In this document: positions 11,594 through 23,730 of the stretch, one piece after another | How positions within the stretch are numbered: position 1 is the first letter of the stretch | Layout of the letters: every line of letters starts with the position of its first letter | Source of the DNA: Cryptomeria japonica | Taxonomy: Eukaryota; Streptophyta; Pinopsida; Cupressales; Cupressaceae | Direction: 5' to 3' | DNA: 64,000 bases | Assembly (NCBI RefSeq): GCF_030272615.1 | Contig: NC_081415.1 | Span: 233,193,303 to 233,257,302 of the forward strand | Translations under genes and position numbers: made by a program | The notes under the pieces: model-generated | What the model saw: only the letters and a program-made list of their open reading frames with translations | What the model was told of the DNA's origin: nothing | The model's database searches: none

Positions 11594-12841
11594 TGTTGTA
11601 GACACCTAAAAATGTCTCATTAATCATGCAATAATTATTCCTCTAATTGATTAAATATTTCTTTAATTATTTAATTAATTTAATTAATCTTTTTCTTCTA
11701 ATTTGATATTTCCTCATCATCTTACTAATTATTCTATTTCCTACTCTATCATCATTTAATCATTTTAACCATTTTCTAAATATTAATTAAATATTTTATA
11801 TTTAATTAATTATGATTAATTCCCCAATTTAAATAATCTTTATTATTTAAATAAATAAATTCTCAATTTCTATCTCAATCCTATCATCATCTAATCATTA
11901 ACCCTTTTTATTAATTAAATATTTATTATTTAATTAATTGCAATTTTATCCTTTAAATTAAATAAGCTTTATTATTTAATTAAAGTCCATTTCTAGCATA
12001 ATTAAATAGTTTCTTTAAAGTATTTAATTAACTAATTAATTCTTCCATTTCCAAATCCCCAAATTCTAATTTTATTTAATTTCTTATTTCTTCTAATTTC
12101 TTCTAAATTCGTTTACATGTGCATGATTTCAAAAACCAAATTGAAAATCAAAGTCAAGTTCTAAATATATTGAAATACTAAATTGAATTAAATAAATTCA
12201 ATATTTGAATAAATCTCATGCAAAGATTGAATTCAAAATCTAACTCTAAATGTAAGAACATGCTAAATTACTTAATTAAGTCAATTAATTAATTAAATCA
12301 TTTATCTCTCTAGTTTCTATTTTCATCTTCTAGTTCTCTTGGTCATCTTCTTTATTTCTTCCAATCATTCTTTTTGTTCTTTTAGTTAGCTTTTTCTCAA
12401 TCAGTTGACTCAGTTAATCTATTCAATCTATTATGTTTCACCTCCAAGTCAGTAGTTCAACTATCAGTCAACATGTGATCTCACCTGAGTTCCACCTCTT
12501 GATCAATCTGTTCCACCTTTCAATCAATCTTCTCCAAAAATCTATAAATTGTGCATTCAATCCTCACAATTCCTCTGAATCACAAACTTTGAATCTTTGT
12601 GTCACTTCCAGGTTACCAGTGCAATATCTGAGAGCCATCATACCACAGATAAGAGAAGAGCAATGGAAGTTATACGTAGTCACGAAATAGGGAGTCTTTA
12701 ATTGCTTTCATTTATAGTTCCTATTTTGTTTGATTGTGTTATTTTATTGTCTGTTTGTTAGAATTCTTTGATTAGATAGGGATTTGTGATTTCCCTTTTC
12801 TTCTAATTGATATTTTAAAAGATTAATTTTACATGTACACA
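11594..12841 (+). repeat. 5' LTR of the Tat element
   Basis: It starts TGTTGTAGACACC (or TGTAGACACC three bases later) and ends ...ACATGTACACA just before a TGG-starting primer site. The first half is extremely AT-rich, with repeated 'ttaattaa' blocks. Length about 1.25 kb. Only one copy is in the window, so the boundaries rest on the TG...CA ends, the cut in copia-1 and the primer site. The short open frame at 12433-12690 has no support as a gene. Confidence 0.7.
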
Positions 12842-12844
12842 TTT

Positions 12845-12865
12845 TGGTGAACTCGACGTGAATCG
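12845..12865 (+). promoter_or_regulatory. Primer binding site of the Tat element
   Basis: The 21 bases from 12845, tggtgaactcgacgtgaatc plus g, start with TGG four bases after the LTR. Their reverse complement ends in ...TTCACCA and contains a GATTC that fits a T-arm, so it is credible as a tRNA 3' end. I could not identify the tRNA. It is clearly different from the initiator-Met site used by the other LTR elements here. Confidence 0.6.
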
Positions 12866-13213
12866 TAGCTAATTTAACTTCTTTGTTCTCTGTGTAATTT
12901 TTGCAAGTTTACGGATTTTTTCATTTTTTACAGATTTTGCATAGTTTTCGAGAATAGATTTTGCATCACACAATCGTGCTTACATCATCATGCTATCACA
13001 TAGACATTGTTACACATTTGACCCTTCAAGGTCATGCATTCAACCAGATAGGGTCACACAATTGTCCTTTATAGATCACACATTCACAGGGAAAATTGAT
13101 CTTTGATTGTTTCTATTCCCATATCCTTTCTGTTCTTTGATATGTTTAATTCTGTCTAAAATTGAGTAAATCTGGAAATAGATTATTTTTGCATGATTTT
13201 ATTATAATAGTTT

Positions 13214-13468
13214 ATGGCACAAAAGGTACAATTCAAGATCTCAGGTGCTAGAAGGACAAAGGAACAAAGAAGACAGGCCAAACGCTATCAAAGGGTTCTC
13301 CAAGTGGAAAACCAGATACAAGATTGGGAAGATCAATTAGCCTTTGATAGATATAACAACCTAGTTCTCTCATATCAAGTTAAATATGATCTAATCAATA
13401 TTGAATGGATGATGAGAGATTTGGCTAGGGCCTCACAATTGGTTTTGCAGGTTTCTGATCAGGTTTAG
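13214..13468 (+). CDS. Small leader ORF (84 codons) of the Tat element, unknown function
   Basis: It encodes a short, highly charged, probably helical protein with a basic N-terminal patch (GARRTKEQRRQAKRYQR) and a hydrophobic-polar repeat after it. It lies about 350 bases downstream of the primer site and upstream of gag. Some Tat and Ogre elements carry an extra ORF before gag, so this could be a relic of one, but I see no recognisable domain. It may be a chance open frame. Confidence 0.3.
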   Translation: MAQKVQFKISGARRTKEQRRQAKRYQRVLQVENQIQDWEDQLAFDRYNNLVLSYQVKYDLINIEWMMRDLARASQLVLQVSDQV

Positions 13469-13765
13469 CTTAAGTATTTATTTTTTTGTGTTATCTGCCT
13501 GTCTATCACACAATCATCCTGTTTGGATTATGCAATTGATCTGTTATTGTCACGCATTTGAGTTCTCAGAATTATGCATTCACTATGTTATGTTCATGCA
13601 TTGGGTCTGTCAGTGTCAAGCAATTGTGCAACTATTGGCACGCATTCGTTTCTATCAATTTTTTATTCTCTGTCTTCTGTTGATTTGATTTTACTACTAA
13701 TCATCTGTTTGCAGCCTATGGTGAATTTGCAAAAAGGATCATATTAGTATTAGATCAATTGCACT

Positions 13766-14025
13766 CATAATCTCACACTTCATCTTTTGGTGCTTAAAAT
13801 CAACAACAATTAAAGTGGACATGCATGCATAATCTCACACTTCATCTTTTGGTGCTTAAAATTAACATTGGCTAAAATTGACATGCATGTATAACACTTT
13901 GATTTGGGCTTAAAATCAACACTGGTTAAAATTAACATGCATGCCTTCATATTTAAATTTGGTGTTTAAAATGGACATGCACATGCGTATTCAACACCTA
14001 AATTTGGGCTATAAAATGGACGTGA
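13766..14025 (+). repeat. Degenerate minisatellite in the Tat leader, about 62-bp unit
   Basis: The unit 'cataatctcacacttcat' followed by 'cttttggtgcttaaaat' occurs at 13766 and again at 13828. It is followed by progressively diverged units containing 'tttgatttgggcttaaaatc', 'aaatttggtgtttaaaatgg' and 'aaatttgggctataaaatgg'. About four to five units are visible. The last one flows into 'gtgaatcaggctg'. Confidence 0.75.
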
Positions 14026-14204
14026 ATCAGGCTGTATTAGATTAAATCATATTTGGTTTTCTTAAGGTAAAGAATTTTTATCGTGTTTGGGGTGGACCTA
14101 CTATTGCATTGACTAACTTTCCACCCACCTTCGGGGTCTTGGGAGAAAGGAAGGAGGTGACAACGACACCCAATTTTATTTTATTCCACGTAGTGAGGGG
14201 TATC

Positions 14205-14608
14205 TATAAAGCTCGGATACCAATAGTTAATAAGATGAGAGAGGGGGGGGATGAATCAAACAAACTTAATCTTCAATATATTTAACAGATTCAACCTCGG
14301 TAGCTTATACTTTAGAATATATAGCCAAAACTGTAAAACATTCAAACTTATGAACAGATAACATCACAACACATATAACACTAGATTTAACGTGGAAACC
14401 CAAATAGGGAAAAACCACTATGGGATTTTGGACCTACTAAGAAATATACCCTTCTAGAGTATGCTCGGTTAAAAGCAAATCCTGTTAAATATTACAAACA
14501 CATTGCTAGATGTGACCCAGTTAAGGGATTTCCCTCAGATCTGTTAGAATCTTGCACTTTGTTAGAAGTGACCTTGTCAAAGGATTTCAAACACTCAACT
14601 AGAATGTT
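14205..14608 (-). repeat. copia-2 3' LTR, left part
   Basis: It starts TATAAAGCTCGGATACCAAT on the plus strand, the equivalent of TGTAAAGCTCTGATGCCAAT in the other LTR, so the terminal TG has become TA. The match to 28415-28818 then runs without interruption to 'actcaactagaatgtt', where the LINE begins. The G-run and 'gatgaatcaaac' lie near the start. Confidence 0.9.
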
Positions 14609-14783
14609 TTTGATTAATTAAAAATAGGTTTTAAGGGACCCAAAACCCAGATACATAAGAGAGATATTCAAGAAAGCAACAAAATACAACAGCGGCAAAA
14701 CACCGACAAAAAGACCAACAACATAGGAAAGGACAACAAAAGGCCAGCAAGAATTTGGCCCCAAGCCTAGCAAAAAACAAAAT

Positions 14784-16666
14784 TTAGAAATTCTTCATGG
14801 TTTCTTCTGCATCCTGTACCAAAAGCATCATAGCCTTTGCCGCTTCCCTCAAATCAGTATTTTCCTGAGCAGTCTGGCTTTCTTTCATCTTCATTTCCTT
14901 CTCTGTCGTAGTCTGCCTGGTTCTGCGCCTAGGGGTCTGGTGGCTTGGGCTGGAAGTAGGAGCATCTTCAATAACAACCAGGTTCTTCTCCTGGGTTTTC
15001 CTTTCTAGATGATTCACCAGCATGTTCATGTTCTGGGAGGAGACTTTTAGAACCTAGAGGCTATGATCCATAAGGCTTTTCAGGGCTTTCTCGTTTCTAG
15101 CCATCCGGGCATTGACATTGTCCTTATCCTCCTCCACCTGTTCCTTCAGTATTTTAATGACATCCTCCAGATGTTTCAGGTCGCCTTTAATCAAGTCTTT
15201 CTCCAGCCAGTCTTCCATTTCCATTTCTTCCTCCGCTTCACTATTCTCCATCTCCTCGTGCTGCTTCCTAGAGTCAGACATGTTGATCAGCTTATTGATC
15301 TTAACTTCCAACTCCCTCTGTTTACCTTGCATGCTGGTAATGTTTTCCACCACCCACTTCTAAAAATTGAAGAGCTCAAGGGTGCAATTGCGGGTGGTAT
15401 CTAGAATGGTTTCCATAGAATCCTTGCTCTGGTCCATCTCCTCCGCATTAGGGTTTTCACCTTCCTTAGGCTTCAGAGCCTCTTTCTCAGTTTTTGAGCC
15501 TTCAATATTAGGTTGATGATTCTCAGAATTGCCCCCTTCCTCTCCTTCCCTGTAATTCTCCTCCGTATTGATCTCCATTTTAGAAACTTCTTCATTATTC
15601 TTTCCCTCTTCTTCCTCACAAAGCACATCCTTTTCTTCTTGCACAATATCAACCTTCCTTTTTTTATGGGTAGGGGTTCTGGTCTCCCCAGTCGAATCAG
15701 AGCCTATGCTTTTCTTAGAAATCTAAGCATTGAGAATTAAAGGGTCATCCTTTGTTGCCCTAGTCTTATCCTTCATATATTCATAAATCAGTAGAATGAG
15801 ACCCTGGTGCGCTAGAGGGTAGGAACTGGGTTTTTAATGTGGTCAGCCAAGCTCTCATTAAGAGAAGAGGCTAAATAGAAGGGAAAATATATTTTCACCC
15901 CATGGCGGAAGTGGTTCAGGATGGTGAAGTGATAATTGTAAATTTTCATAAACCTACCATCCACAGTTAAATATTCCATTAAAGCCCTAAGAATTTTTTG
16001 CTAGAAAGGTTTTACCTGTTGGGGGGTGAAGTATGATATATTGTCCTTCTTCTCCAGGTTGCTCTTCTCATCCTCCATCTTAGGGAAGTTTTTGAAGGCC
16101 TCAGCGGTGTACTTTCTATCCCTATAGAATTTGGTCCCCTCCATCTTGAGCCCCGTTACCTCCGAGAGAAGACTTTCATCGATGTGCCAGATTTCCCCAA
16201 ACAGGGTAGCCCTATTATTGCTCCAGCTTTTTACGAACCCCTGAGAAACAGAGCTTCTACTACCTTGGAGCTTCTCGATATAATCTGTGAACCCGTGTCG
16301 GTCGAGCCTTCTCCACACCTTTCTTTCACTCTTCCAGTGCTCACAACCGGATGGTTCATTCCTGTTAAGGTTGCCTCCCATTCTACTTTCCAGGTCACAA
16401 TCACCTCTGTTACAACTCTCAGCCCGCAAGTAAAACTCTGTGTTTTTGGTTTCTCCTTGAAGAGAGTCTTTCACAATTTTGAGATTGTCACTCATGTTCA
16501 TACGAACTTGGCTATTATTACAATTACCTCTCACACACATGTGTTCTTGGTTATGATGCTGAGAAACACTCATCGACTGGCAGTTCATCCACCCCCAAAA
16601 TCTGTCATTGGTACTCATTCCCCAGAATTCAATCATAAAATTTGCTTGCTCCATTAAGGCAATCAA
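14784..16666 (-). pseudogene. LINE ORF3, extra protein of unknown function
   Basis: It begins near the end of ORF2, overlapping it by 38 bases, and fills most of the 3' end. The N-terminal part (16666-16001) has 'GFVKSWSNNRATLFGEIWHI' and 'LLSEVTGLKMEGTKFYRDRK'. After one TAG it continues with 'ILRALMEYLTVDGRF' and 'NYHFTILNHFRHGVKIYFPF'. A frameshift near 15835 leads to 'GLILLIYEYMKDK', then a long charged, Glu/Lys-rich, coiled-coil C-terminus, in one frame to 14784 apart from stops. L1 elements normally end after ORF2. The 'W...G..I......VTGL...G' pattern resembles plant-mobile-domain-like proteins; this is inference. The true start is uncertain. Confidence 0.6.
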
Positions 16667-19600
16667 AATATAATTGTTCCTTAATCTCCCACTTGATGTG
16701 ATCTTCCCCTATATATTTGACCCCTTTTTCCAAATTAACCCCTTCATTAGCAAGGATATCTGCTACCTTGTTACCCTCTCTAAAAGTATGGGTTAAAATA
16801 ATGCTAACATAGTTATTAAGGATAGTTTTAGCATTTTTAATAATATTGGCAATATTCCAGGAGACTGAACTAATACCTTTGAGGGCTTGTATAGTATTTA
16901 AGGAGTCCCCTTTGAGCCAGATTTTTTTAAATTTGAATTCCTGGGCTAACTGGAGGCTCTTAAGGATGGCCATAGCTTCAGCCACATGGTTATTTTGGGT
17001 TCCGAAAGGGGAAGCAAAAGCAGCAATACACCTTCCTTGAGCATTTTTTATAACTCCACCTCCACTAGCCTTTCCAAGATTCCCTTTGGTGGCCCCATCA
17101 AAATTAACCTTTATCCAGTCATAATCAGGGAACCTCCAAACAATTTTATCTCTCTTATTCTTGTTATCCACTCTGTAGACCTTATGAATCAAGTTCCATT
17201 TAGTAATAATGTCTTTTTCCATATCATTCATATTTATAATAGCCCATTGCTGATTATTCTTGTGAGGGATGTTGATGTTCTCCTTTATAGCCTTGCATAT
17301 TTTTTCAAAGACCTCCTGAATGTTACACTTTTCTTCCCTAAATATCCTGTTATTCCTTTCTTTCCAAATGCCCCAGCATATCATGGGGAGGGTCAAGGAC
17401 CACAAGTTTTTAATAATTTGACATTTGGTAGGATAATTCCATTGCCATATTATATCCTTAATGCTTTTTTTCATGACCCAATTAATTTTCCATTTTTCCC
17501 ACATTTTACACCAGATTTCCCTAGTGAAGGAACAATGAAAAAATAGGTGATCAACTAATTCCCCCTCCTTCTGACAGAGCTCACATCTGTTAGGGAATTT
17601 GAAGCCCCTTCAAATTAAATTATCAATAGTAAGGATACTATTATGAGAAGCAAGCCAAAAGAACATGTTGACTTTAGGGATCAAGATGTTGTTCCATACT
17701 TTACTCCAAAAGGGATTGCAGATTTGAGAAAAAGTGTTTTTATAGGCAGAAGAAACTGTGAATTCACCTTTAGGGTCACTTTTCCAGAGGAAAACATCAT
17801 CATAGTTGTTGTTAGGGGAAAAGGACAACAACTCTTTCTGAATAGAGGAAAAACCAGGATGGATGTCTTCAAGTTTGACCCATTTATTCTCCTTCCAATA
17901 GTCACAAACCATCAGCCCAAACCTCCTTTTACATTCTTCAATAACTTGATTGTTGTTTTGATCAAATAGGACTTCATTCTTCATCCAGGGTTCTTCCCAA
18001 AACCTTATTCTGTCACCTTTTCCAAGGACCCATCCAGCTCCAGCTTTTGCAACTTTTATGGCTTTGGTAACACTATTCCAGATGAAGGATCCAGCCAGGA
18101 TATCTTCATCATTGAGGATCCCTTGGATAGTCTGATTCTTAATGTATTTGTCAAACCAAATTTGACTCTAGTCTTTCTTAGTGTCATATGCTCTCCATAA
18201 TTGCTTGGCAAGAAGAGCTTTGTTAAAAGTTTTAATAATTTTAATCCCCAACCCTCCTTTGTTCTTTGGTCTACACACCTTGTCCCATGCAATCAAAGGT
18301 ATTCTCTTCTTTTCTTCAACTCCTAACCATAAGAATCTCTTCTGAATTCTTTCCATAGTTTCAGCAACTTTAGCTGGAATACCAAACAGACTGAGGGCAT
18401 AAACAAGGAGATTTTGAAGAGTTGCTTGGAGGAGCTGCAATTTCCCTGCCTGAGATAACATTGAGCCTTTCCATCCTGCAAGTCTCTTATTAATTTTATC
18501 AATGATCATATTCTAGAAATAATTTGAGGGAGCCATCCCTAAAGGAAGACCTAGGTAGGTAGAAGGCAGCAATTCCACTTTACAACCAATAATATTGGCT
18601 ATTCTCTGTTGTCTTATGACTAGAGTATTGAGAAAGTACATAGCTGATTTGTCCCAGTTAACAAGTTGACCAGTTGCCAAAGCATAGGAGTTGAGATTAG
18701 TTTTGAAGGCTTCAGCCTCCCTGACTAAAGAATATCCCATGATGATAGTATCATCAACAAACTATTGATGAGTGCAAAACACATTGGCAGAAGAAGGTTG
18801 AAGACCTTTGATAGTTTTTCTTTGTTTCAATTTATGAATCATTCTACTCATACTTTCAGCTAGAATGGTAAAAAGGATAGGAGATATGGGGTCTCCTTGT
18901 CTTAGCCCTCTGGAGTCTTTTAAAAATTTTGTAGGAGATCCATTAACCAAAATAGAGAACATAGGAGTAGTGATTAGTTCTCTGATTATTTTGATAACCT
19001 TATCATCAAAACCAAAAGCCCCCATGATTTTAAATAGAACATCCCATTCAACTCTATCATAAGCCTTTGCCAAATCCAACTTTATCAAGAAACCTTCTTT
19101 CTTTGCAGCGCTAAGAGAGTGAATGTTCTCATGAACAAGAATGATTGAATCAAGAATCTGTCTACCAAGAACAAAGCCTTTTTGCTCTTCAGATATGATG
19201 AAGGGAAGAATCGCCAACATTCTAGTCATCATCACTTTGGATATTATTTTATAGAAAGAGTTGCATAAACTAATAGGCCTAAATTTTCCCATAGAATCTG
19301 CCCCAGCAACTTTCGGGATTAGGGCAATAAAAGTGGAATTCAATTCCTTAAGGATTCTTCTGGATCCAAAAAATTCTTTCACCGCATTAACCATATCCTT
19401 CCCCACAATATTCCAAAATTCTTGATAGAAAAACATAGGGAATCCATCAGGGCCTAGAGCTTTATCCCCTTGAAAGGAGAAGACAGCTTTTTTGATTTCT
19501 TCAGCAGACGGGATGGCAGCAAGGGTCTTATTCTAAAAAGAGTTTATAATATTAGGAATATTGTTAACCAGGTTGAGTTGATGGGTCTAATCAAGATCCT

Positions 19601-20816
19601 CATTACTGAATAAGAGCTGCTTGAAGAATCTAACAACTTCATCCTTATTAATCAGAGTGTTGTTCTCAATAGTTAACTTTGTGATTCTATTTGCTGCCTT
19701 ATGTTTTAGGGAAGTCATATGGAAAAACTTAGTGTTTCTGTCCCCTGCTTTCAGCCATATAGCTCTGGATCTCTGTCTCTAATATATTTCTTCCCTAGAA
19801 ATTATGGTATGAATGTTGTCAAGGACCATATCTTCCATGGCTTTGGAATACTTTTTGTAGCCCTCTTTTTGGATGGAGATTTGAATCTGGTCCAGTTCCT
19901 CCTTTAACTTTTTCTTTGAATCAAAAATATCACCAAAGATCTTCTTGTTCCAAGTCTTAATGTTGGTTTTGACATATTTAAGTTTTTTGGCAACTTTATA
20001 CATGGCTGTTCCATTAATATCAAGATTCCACCATTCAACAATGGACTTTTCAAGATTGGTGTGGGATATCCACATCTTTTCAAAATGAAAAGGGAATATT
20101 TGATTTTGCTTAGAGTTCTCAGCAACAAAGGAAATAGGATAATGATCTGATCCAATTCTATTAATAACAGAAAGGGAACAACTATGAGAAAGAATCCAAT
20201 CATTAGAGAGAAGAGCTCTATCAAGTCTTACTTGGATAAGATCATCACCATCTCTTCAATTTGACCAAGTGTAGGAGGCTCCACTGAGATCCAAATCAAT
20301 GAGAGCATTGTCATTGATAAAGTCCATCAGGTCGGATCTGCTTTCAGGTTGAGCTTGACTACCTCCAAATTTTTCTCTATCTTGCAGAGGAGTATTGAAA
20401 TCTCCCATTACAATCCAACTATTCATAGAGAAATATTTCCTTTTTTGCTGAACTTTTTCCAAAAATTTACTTCTAGCATGTTTGGAATTAGGGGCATAGA
20501 TATTAGTTATAACAAATTCCTTTTCATCAAAAATATTTCTAGCTTTTAAGGATAGAATATTGCCATCCTCATCTATCATATCTCTAGAGGTTGTGCTTTT
20601 ATTCCAGAACATAGCAACTCCTCTAGAGGTGCCATTTGAGCTACTACCACAGACTCCCCCATTTTAAAAAAACTTAAGTTTCTCCACTTTCTCTTTGCTC
20701 ATTTTAGTTTCTTGAATCAGGATAATATCCAGATTTTGATCTCGAATAAGATTCCTTAATATATCTTGTTTATTGAGACCATTTAGGCCTCTGATGTTCC
20801 ATGATATTACCTTCAT
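16629..20816 (-). pseudogene. LINE ORF2: endonuclease, reverse transcriptase, RNase H
   Basis: One frame of about 1396 codons is broken only by roughly nine point stops and no frameshift. The endonuclease has 'ITNIYAPNSKHARSKF', 'VMGDFNTPLQDRE' and 'GSDHYPISF'. RT has 'GKFRPISLCNSFYKIISKVM', 'LIKLDLAKAYDRVEWDVLF', 'RGLRQGDPISPILFTILAES' and the catalytic FVDDT, preceded by a TAG stop. A Cys-rich segment (CELCQKEGELVDHLFFHC) follows, then RNase H with 'VNFDGATKGNLGKASGGG', 'AEAMAILKSL', 'GDSLNTIQAL' and 'KVADILANEG', all four acidic positions present. The start, ATG at 20816 followed by K-V-I-S-W-N-I-R-G, is the classic endonuclease N-terminus. Confidence 0.95.
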
Positions 20817-20881
20817 TTTGAACCCTGGGGGTAGGACTCCTTGATAGTTCTTTGCCTTCCATCAGCTATGTTTTGTTTACT

Positions 20882-22549
20882 CTATTGGTCCCTGTGCCAT
20901 TTCATGGTTTTGCATCCTGGTGGGGATCTTGATGCCCCAAAATCTGCCTTAGACCTGGTTCTGGTTTTTACTCCATTAGGACCTCCTATCTTCTTGGTCT
21001 TAATTTTCTTTTCATTTTCTATCGTGTTTTCTTCTTGTTGTTCTGCCCTAAATTCATCATCTATCCTGGATTCATCTTGTATGTTACTCCAAAGCTTTTC
21101 TATTTTCCTGGGTGAAGTGGTCATATTTACTTCTATGTTCTAGAATAAAGCATTTAAGTTTGCTTGTGGTGATCCAAACTTGTTGCTCCTTCTCATTTCT
21201 ATTTCCTGTTCCTGAAGCTCTTTCCCTAAATAGGGTTCTTCTTTCTCTGACATGGGTTCATATCGTTCATCATGATGAGAGTCAGTGATATCCTCAATCT
21301 CACCATCCTCGAGGGTCTCTATATTGATTTCATTCTCCTTTTCTTGCAACTAAAGGGCTTCAAAGGTATTACCTATTTTGAACTCAAACTCCTTAGTTTT
21401 ATTCTTCTTGTTCCCCTTCATAGTAGGGTATTTAGTTAAGTCATTGGATTCATTTTCCTGATTTACTGAAATCAGATTTCCACTTTTTTCTTCTGCCTTA
21501 TTGCAGACTTTGTTGTTATTTTTTTCTTTCCATACCGGTTTATTAATATTTTTGTCTTTAATCATAGGTCTTTTAGGGTTGCTGGGACAAGCCTTAGCCC
21601 AGTGACCTGCTTTTTTGCAAGAAAAGCACACAAAAGGGAGAGATTTAAATTGAATGGCTTGTTCCCATAACCCAAGTTGTGAATTTATATCAATGGTACT
21701 TGGGAGATCCATATTCTATGAAATGTTGACGTAGATGCATACATACACTAGTATCTTGCAAGTTGCAGTCATTGGGTCTATCGCAATAAGCTCCCCAAAG
21801 GAATTAGCAATTCCTGAGAAAACGTCCTCCACCTAGTACTCCAATGGTAGACCAGGCAATCTAACCCACACCGGAGCAGATTCAAAAAAGGAATCATTTA
21901 GTTCCATGTTAGGGGTCCATTTTCTAATATAAAGAGATGATTTACCAAACATCCAGGGGCCTCCACTTAGAACAGCTTCCAAATCTTCCCCGCATGAAAA
22001 AGAAAACTGAAAAAAACCCCGTGGCAGGGCAGAAACTTTAGCCTGTCCTTTCATTCTCCATTTTCTTTTAACAAAGGATCTAACATCCTCAATATTAGGT
22101 CGGGGTCCGACAAATTTTCCCACTAAAGAAAGAGTCATTAAAGAAATGCTATGGTCAATAACCAAATCAAGAACCTCAATCGCAAGTTTACCTATTCTAT
22201 TGTCTGATATATCCTTCATAAAGGGGAGAGAAGACTTACCAGTCAGTTTACCAGAGGCATGTCTAGCGAAGAGGCTATTCCATGGTTTAGGTATTTGCCC
22301 CTCCTTGGTAGTTCCTGAATCAACCTGCACCACCTCGGGGCAAGAATCTTGCATGTTTTTTAATTTTTCAGGATCGGGAGGAGGGTCCCATGTTCATGGG
22401 TCCCCATCCTATCTTCCATCCTCATCATTAGCTATTTGTCCTCAAGCTGCAGTGGATTCAGACCTAGAGGACCCAGCATTGTTGTTCCCTCCATTTCACG
22501 GATTCAAATTTCCCCCTGCAAATGTTGTTCCCTCTGCTGTTCCCTCCAT
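20882..22549 (-). pseudogene. LINE ORF1: DUF4283-like RNA-binding protein with zinc knuckle
   Basis: One frame of about 555 codons carries several point stops, clustered in the first 65 codons and near 21830 and 21715. The middle part has 'LVGKFVGPRPNIEDVRSFVK', 'GFFQFSFSCGEDLEAVLSGG' and 'APVWVRLPGLPLEYW', the pattern of the DUF4283 domain in plant LINE ORF1. A CCHC knuckle follows (CFSCKKAGHWAKAC), then a charged C-terminus. ORF1 binds element RNA in such elements. The ATG at 22549 is in phase with everything downstream and lies about 80 bases from the element's 5' end. Confidence 0.88.
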
Positions 22550-22647
22550 GTTTTCCCTGCAAACGCTATTCCAAATGATGGTTTTGAAGGAATTGTTAAC
22601 AATACTTCTTTGCACTAAAATGTCATCATACACTCAACTAGAATGTT

Positions 22648-23730
22648 ACCTTGCTAGAGGATTTACAAATAAGACTGTTAGGTTCACTCGGTTAAGAGAT
22701 TTCCCGTCACTTACAAAATAAATAATAGTAATAAAATATATCTGCAACTTCACATCTAAAATGCTAAAGCAGATTCTCTTTGCTCAAAACAATCTTGTCA
22801 TAAGACTTATCTTGTCCCTTGTTGGGCTTGCTGGGCTTCTCAATCTATTCTTCAATCAGATCTTCAAGCTTCTATGCTCGGTAAACATTACTGTAGCATC
22901 ATTGTGCATACATTTGCCCACATGCATTGTTCATCAACAATTCCTTATTTATAAATAATTTCTAACCACTTAATCTCCTTGATCACATTTCCCATGATCA
23001 ATCTTAGCCATCAGATCATCAAACTGGACTAGGTTCAATGTATCCTTCGATCTGAAAAATGTTTTACCTCACCTTGGAACTTGTATTCCTTCCTTGGAAC
23101 TTGTGCTAGGTTATTGTGGTTCAATTTGTGCTGTAGATCTTTAACAAACTTCTTGCACGACATACCAATCATTTATTCATCTCCATCTCATCAGTATCCT
23201 TTATTAAATAATCCTTTTATTCATCCAATGTGATCTATTATAACTTGGTTGTTACTCGATTAATACTAAAATTCACTTGGTAGACATTCTGCCTTCTTTA
23301 ACCGATATTGATAACCTTAGGGTTTAGCGACTAGGTACCTTAGGGTTTACCGACTAGGTTCTTTGCTCGGCGACATAGTACAGTATTAAAATTATAATCA
23401 ACAACATATGTAGGATATCAAAACACTCAAAACAATATGATCTCATCATTGTCTAACTCGGTAATAGTTGCCCATTGAATAACTTATTTCTCCCCTTCAT
23501 GATCACATTCTTTCTATGTCACTTACCAACATCTTAATACTCATCAAAACATACTTCTCAAGATATGGCAACATCACACTGAATCAGAAAATCAATTTCT
23601 TGACATCAATGACAAAATAATATTATTAAGATAGTAATCATCCTTCTTCAGTTATATCTATAATCTCCAACAACCTTCTCAATATCCTTATTGAAATGCC
23701 AACAATCTCCTTTCTATTGAAATGCCAACA
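22648..23730 (-). repeat. copia-2 3' LTR, right part
   Basis: It resumes with 'accttgctagaggatttac', matching the sister LTR at 28818, and ends at an AACA tip next to the polypurine tract. The tip region is duplicated: 'attgaaatgccaacaatctcc' occurs ending at 23710 and again ending at 23736, so the LTR end may be 23704 or 23730. Small indels distinguish it from the 5' LTR, for example an extra 'cttgctggg' near 22825 and a missing 'tccctcttgattttcc' near 23120. Confidence 0.88.

Larger units (their letters stand above)
14609..22629 (-). mobile_element. L1-type LINE with ORF1, ORF2 and an extra ORF3
   Basis: An 8.0-kb non-LTR element is inserted in the copia-2 3' LTR with a perfect 18-bp duplication, acactcaactagaatgtt, at 14591-14608 and 22630-22647. 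The uninterrupted target is visible in the sister LTR near 28800-28817. Read on the minus strand it has an 80-base leader, ORF1, ORF2 (endonuclease, RT, RNase H) and a third frame that fills the 3' end. The 3' end is only a short A/T-rich tail (...TTTTTAATTAATCAAA), with no long poly(A). It appears full length at the 5' end. Confidence 0.93.

Noticed and set aside
14222-14240. LTR boundary of copia-2 at 'agttaataag' directly after ccaat
   Set aside because: That would leave non-canonical LTR ends and no target duplication. Moving the end to 14205 gives perfect gtatc duplications and TG...CA-type tips.
16184-16657. 157-codon plus-strand frame
   Set aside because: It is antisense to LINE ORF3, has no domain similarity, and the minus-strand frame has protein-like features.
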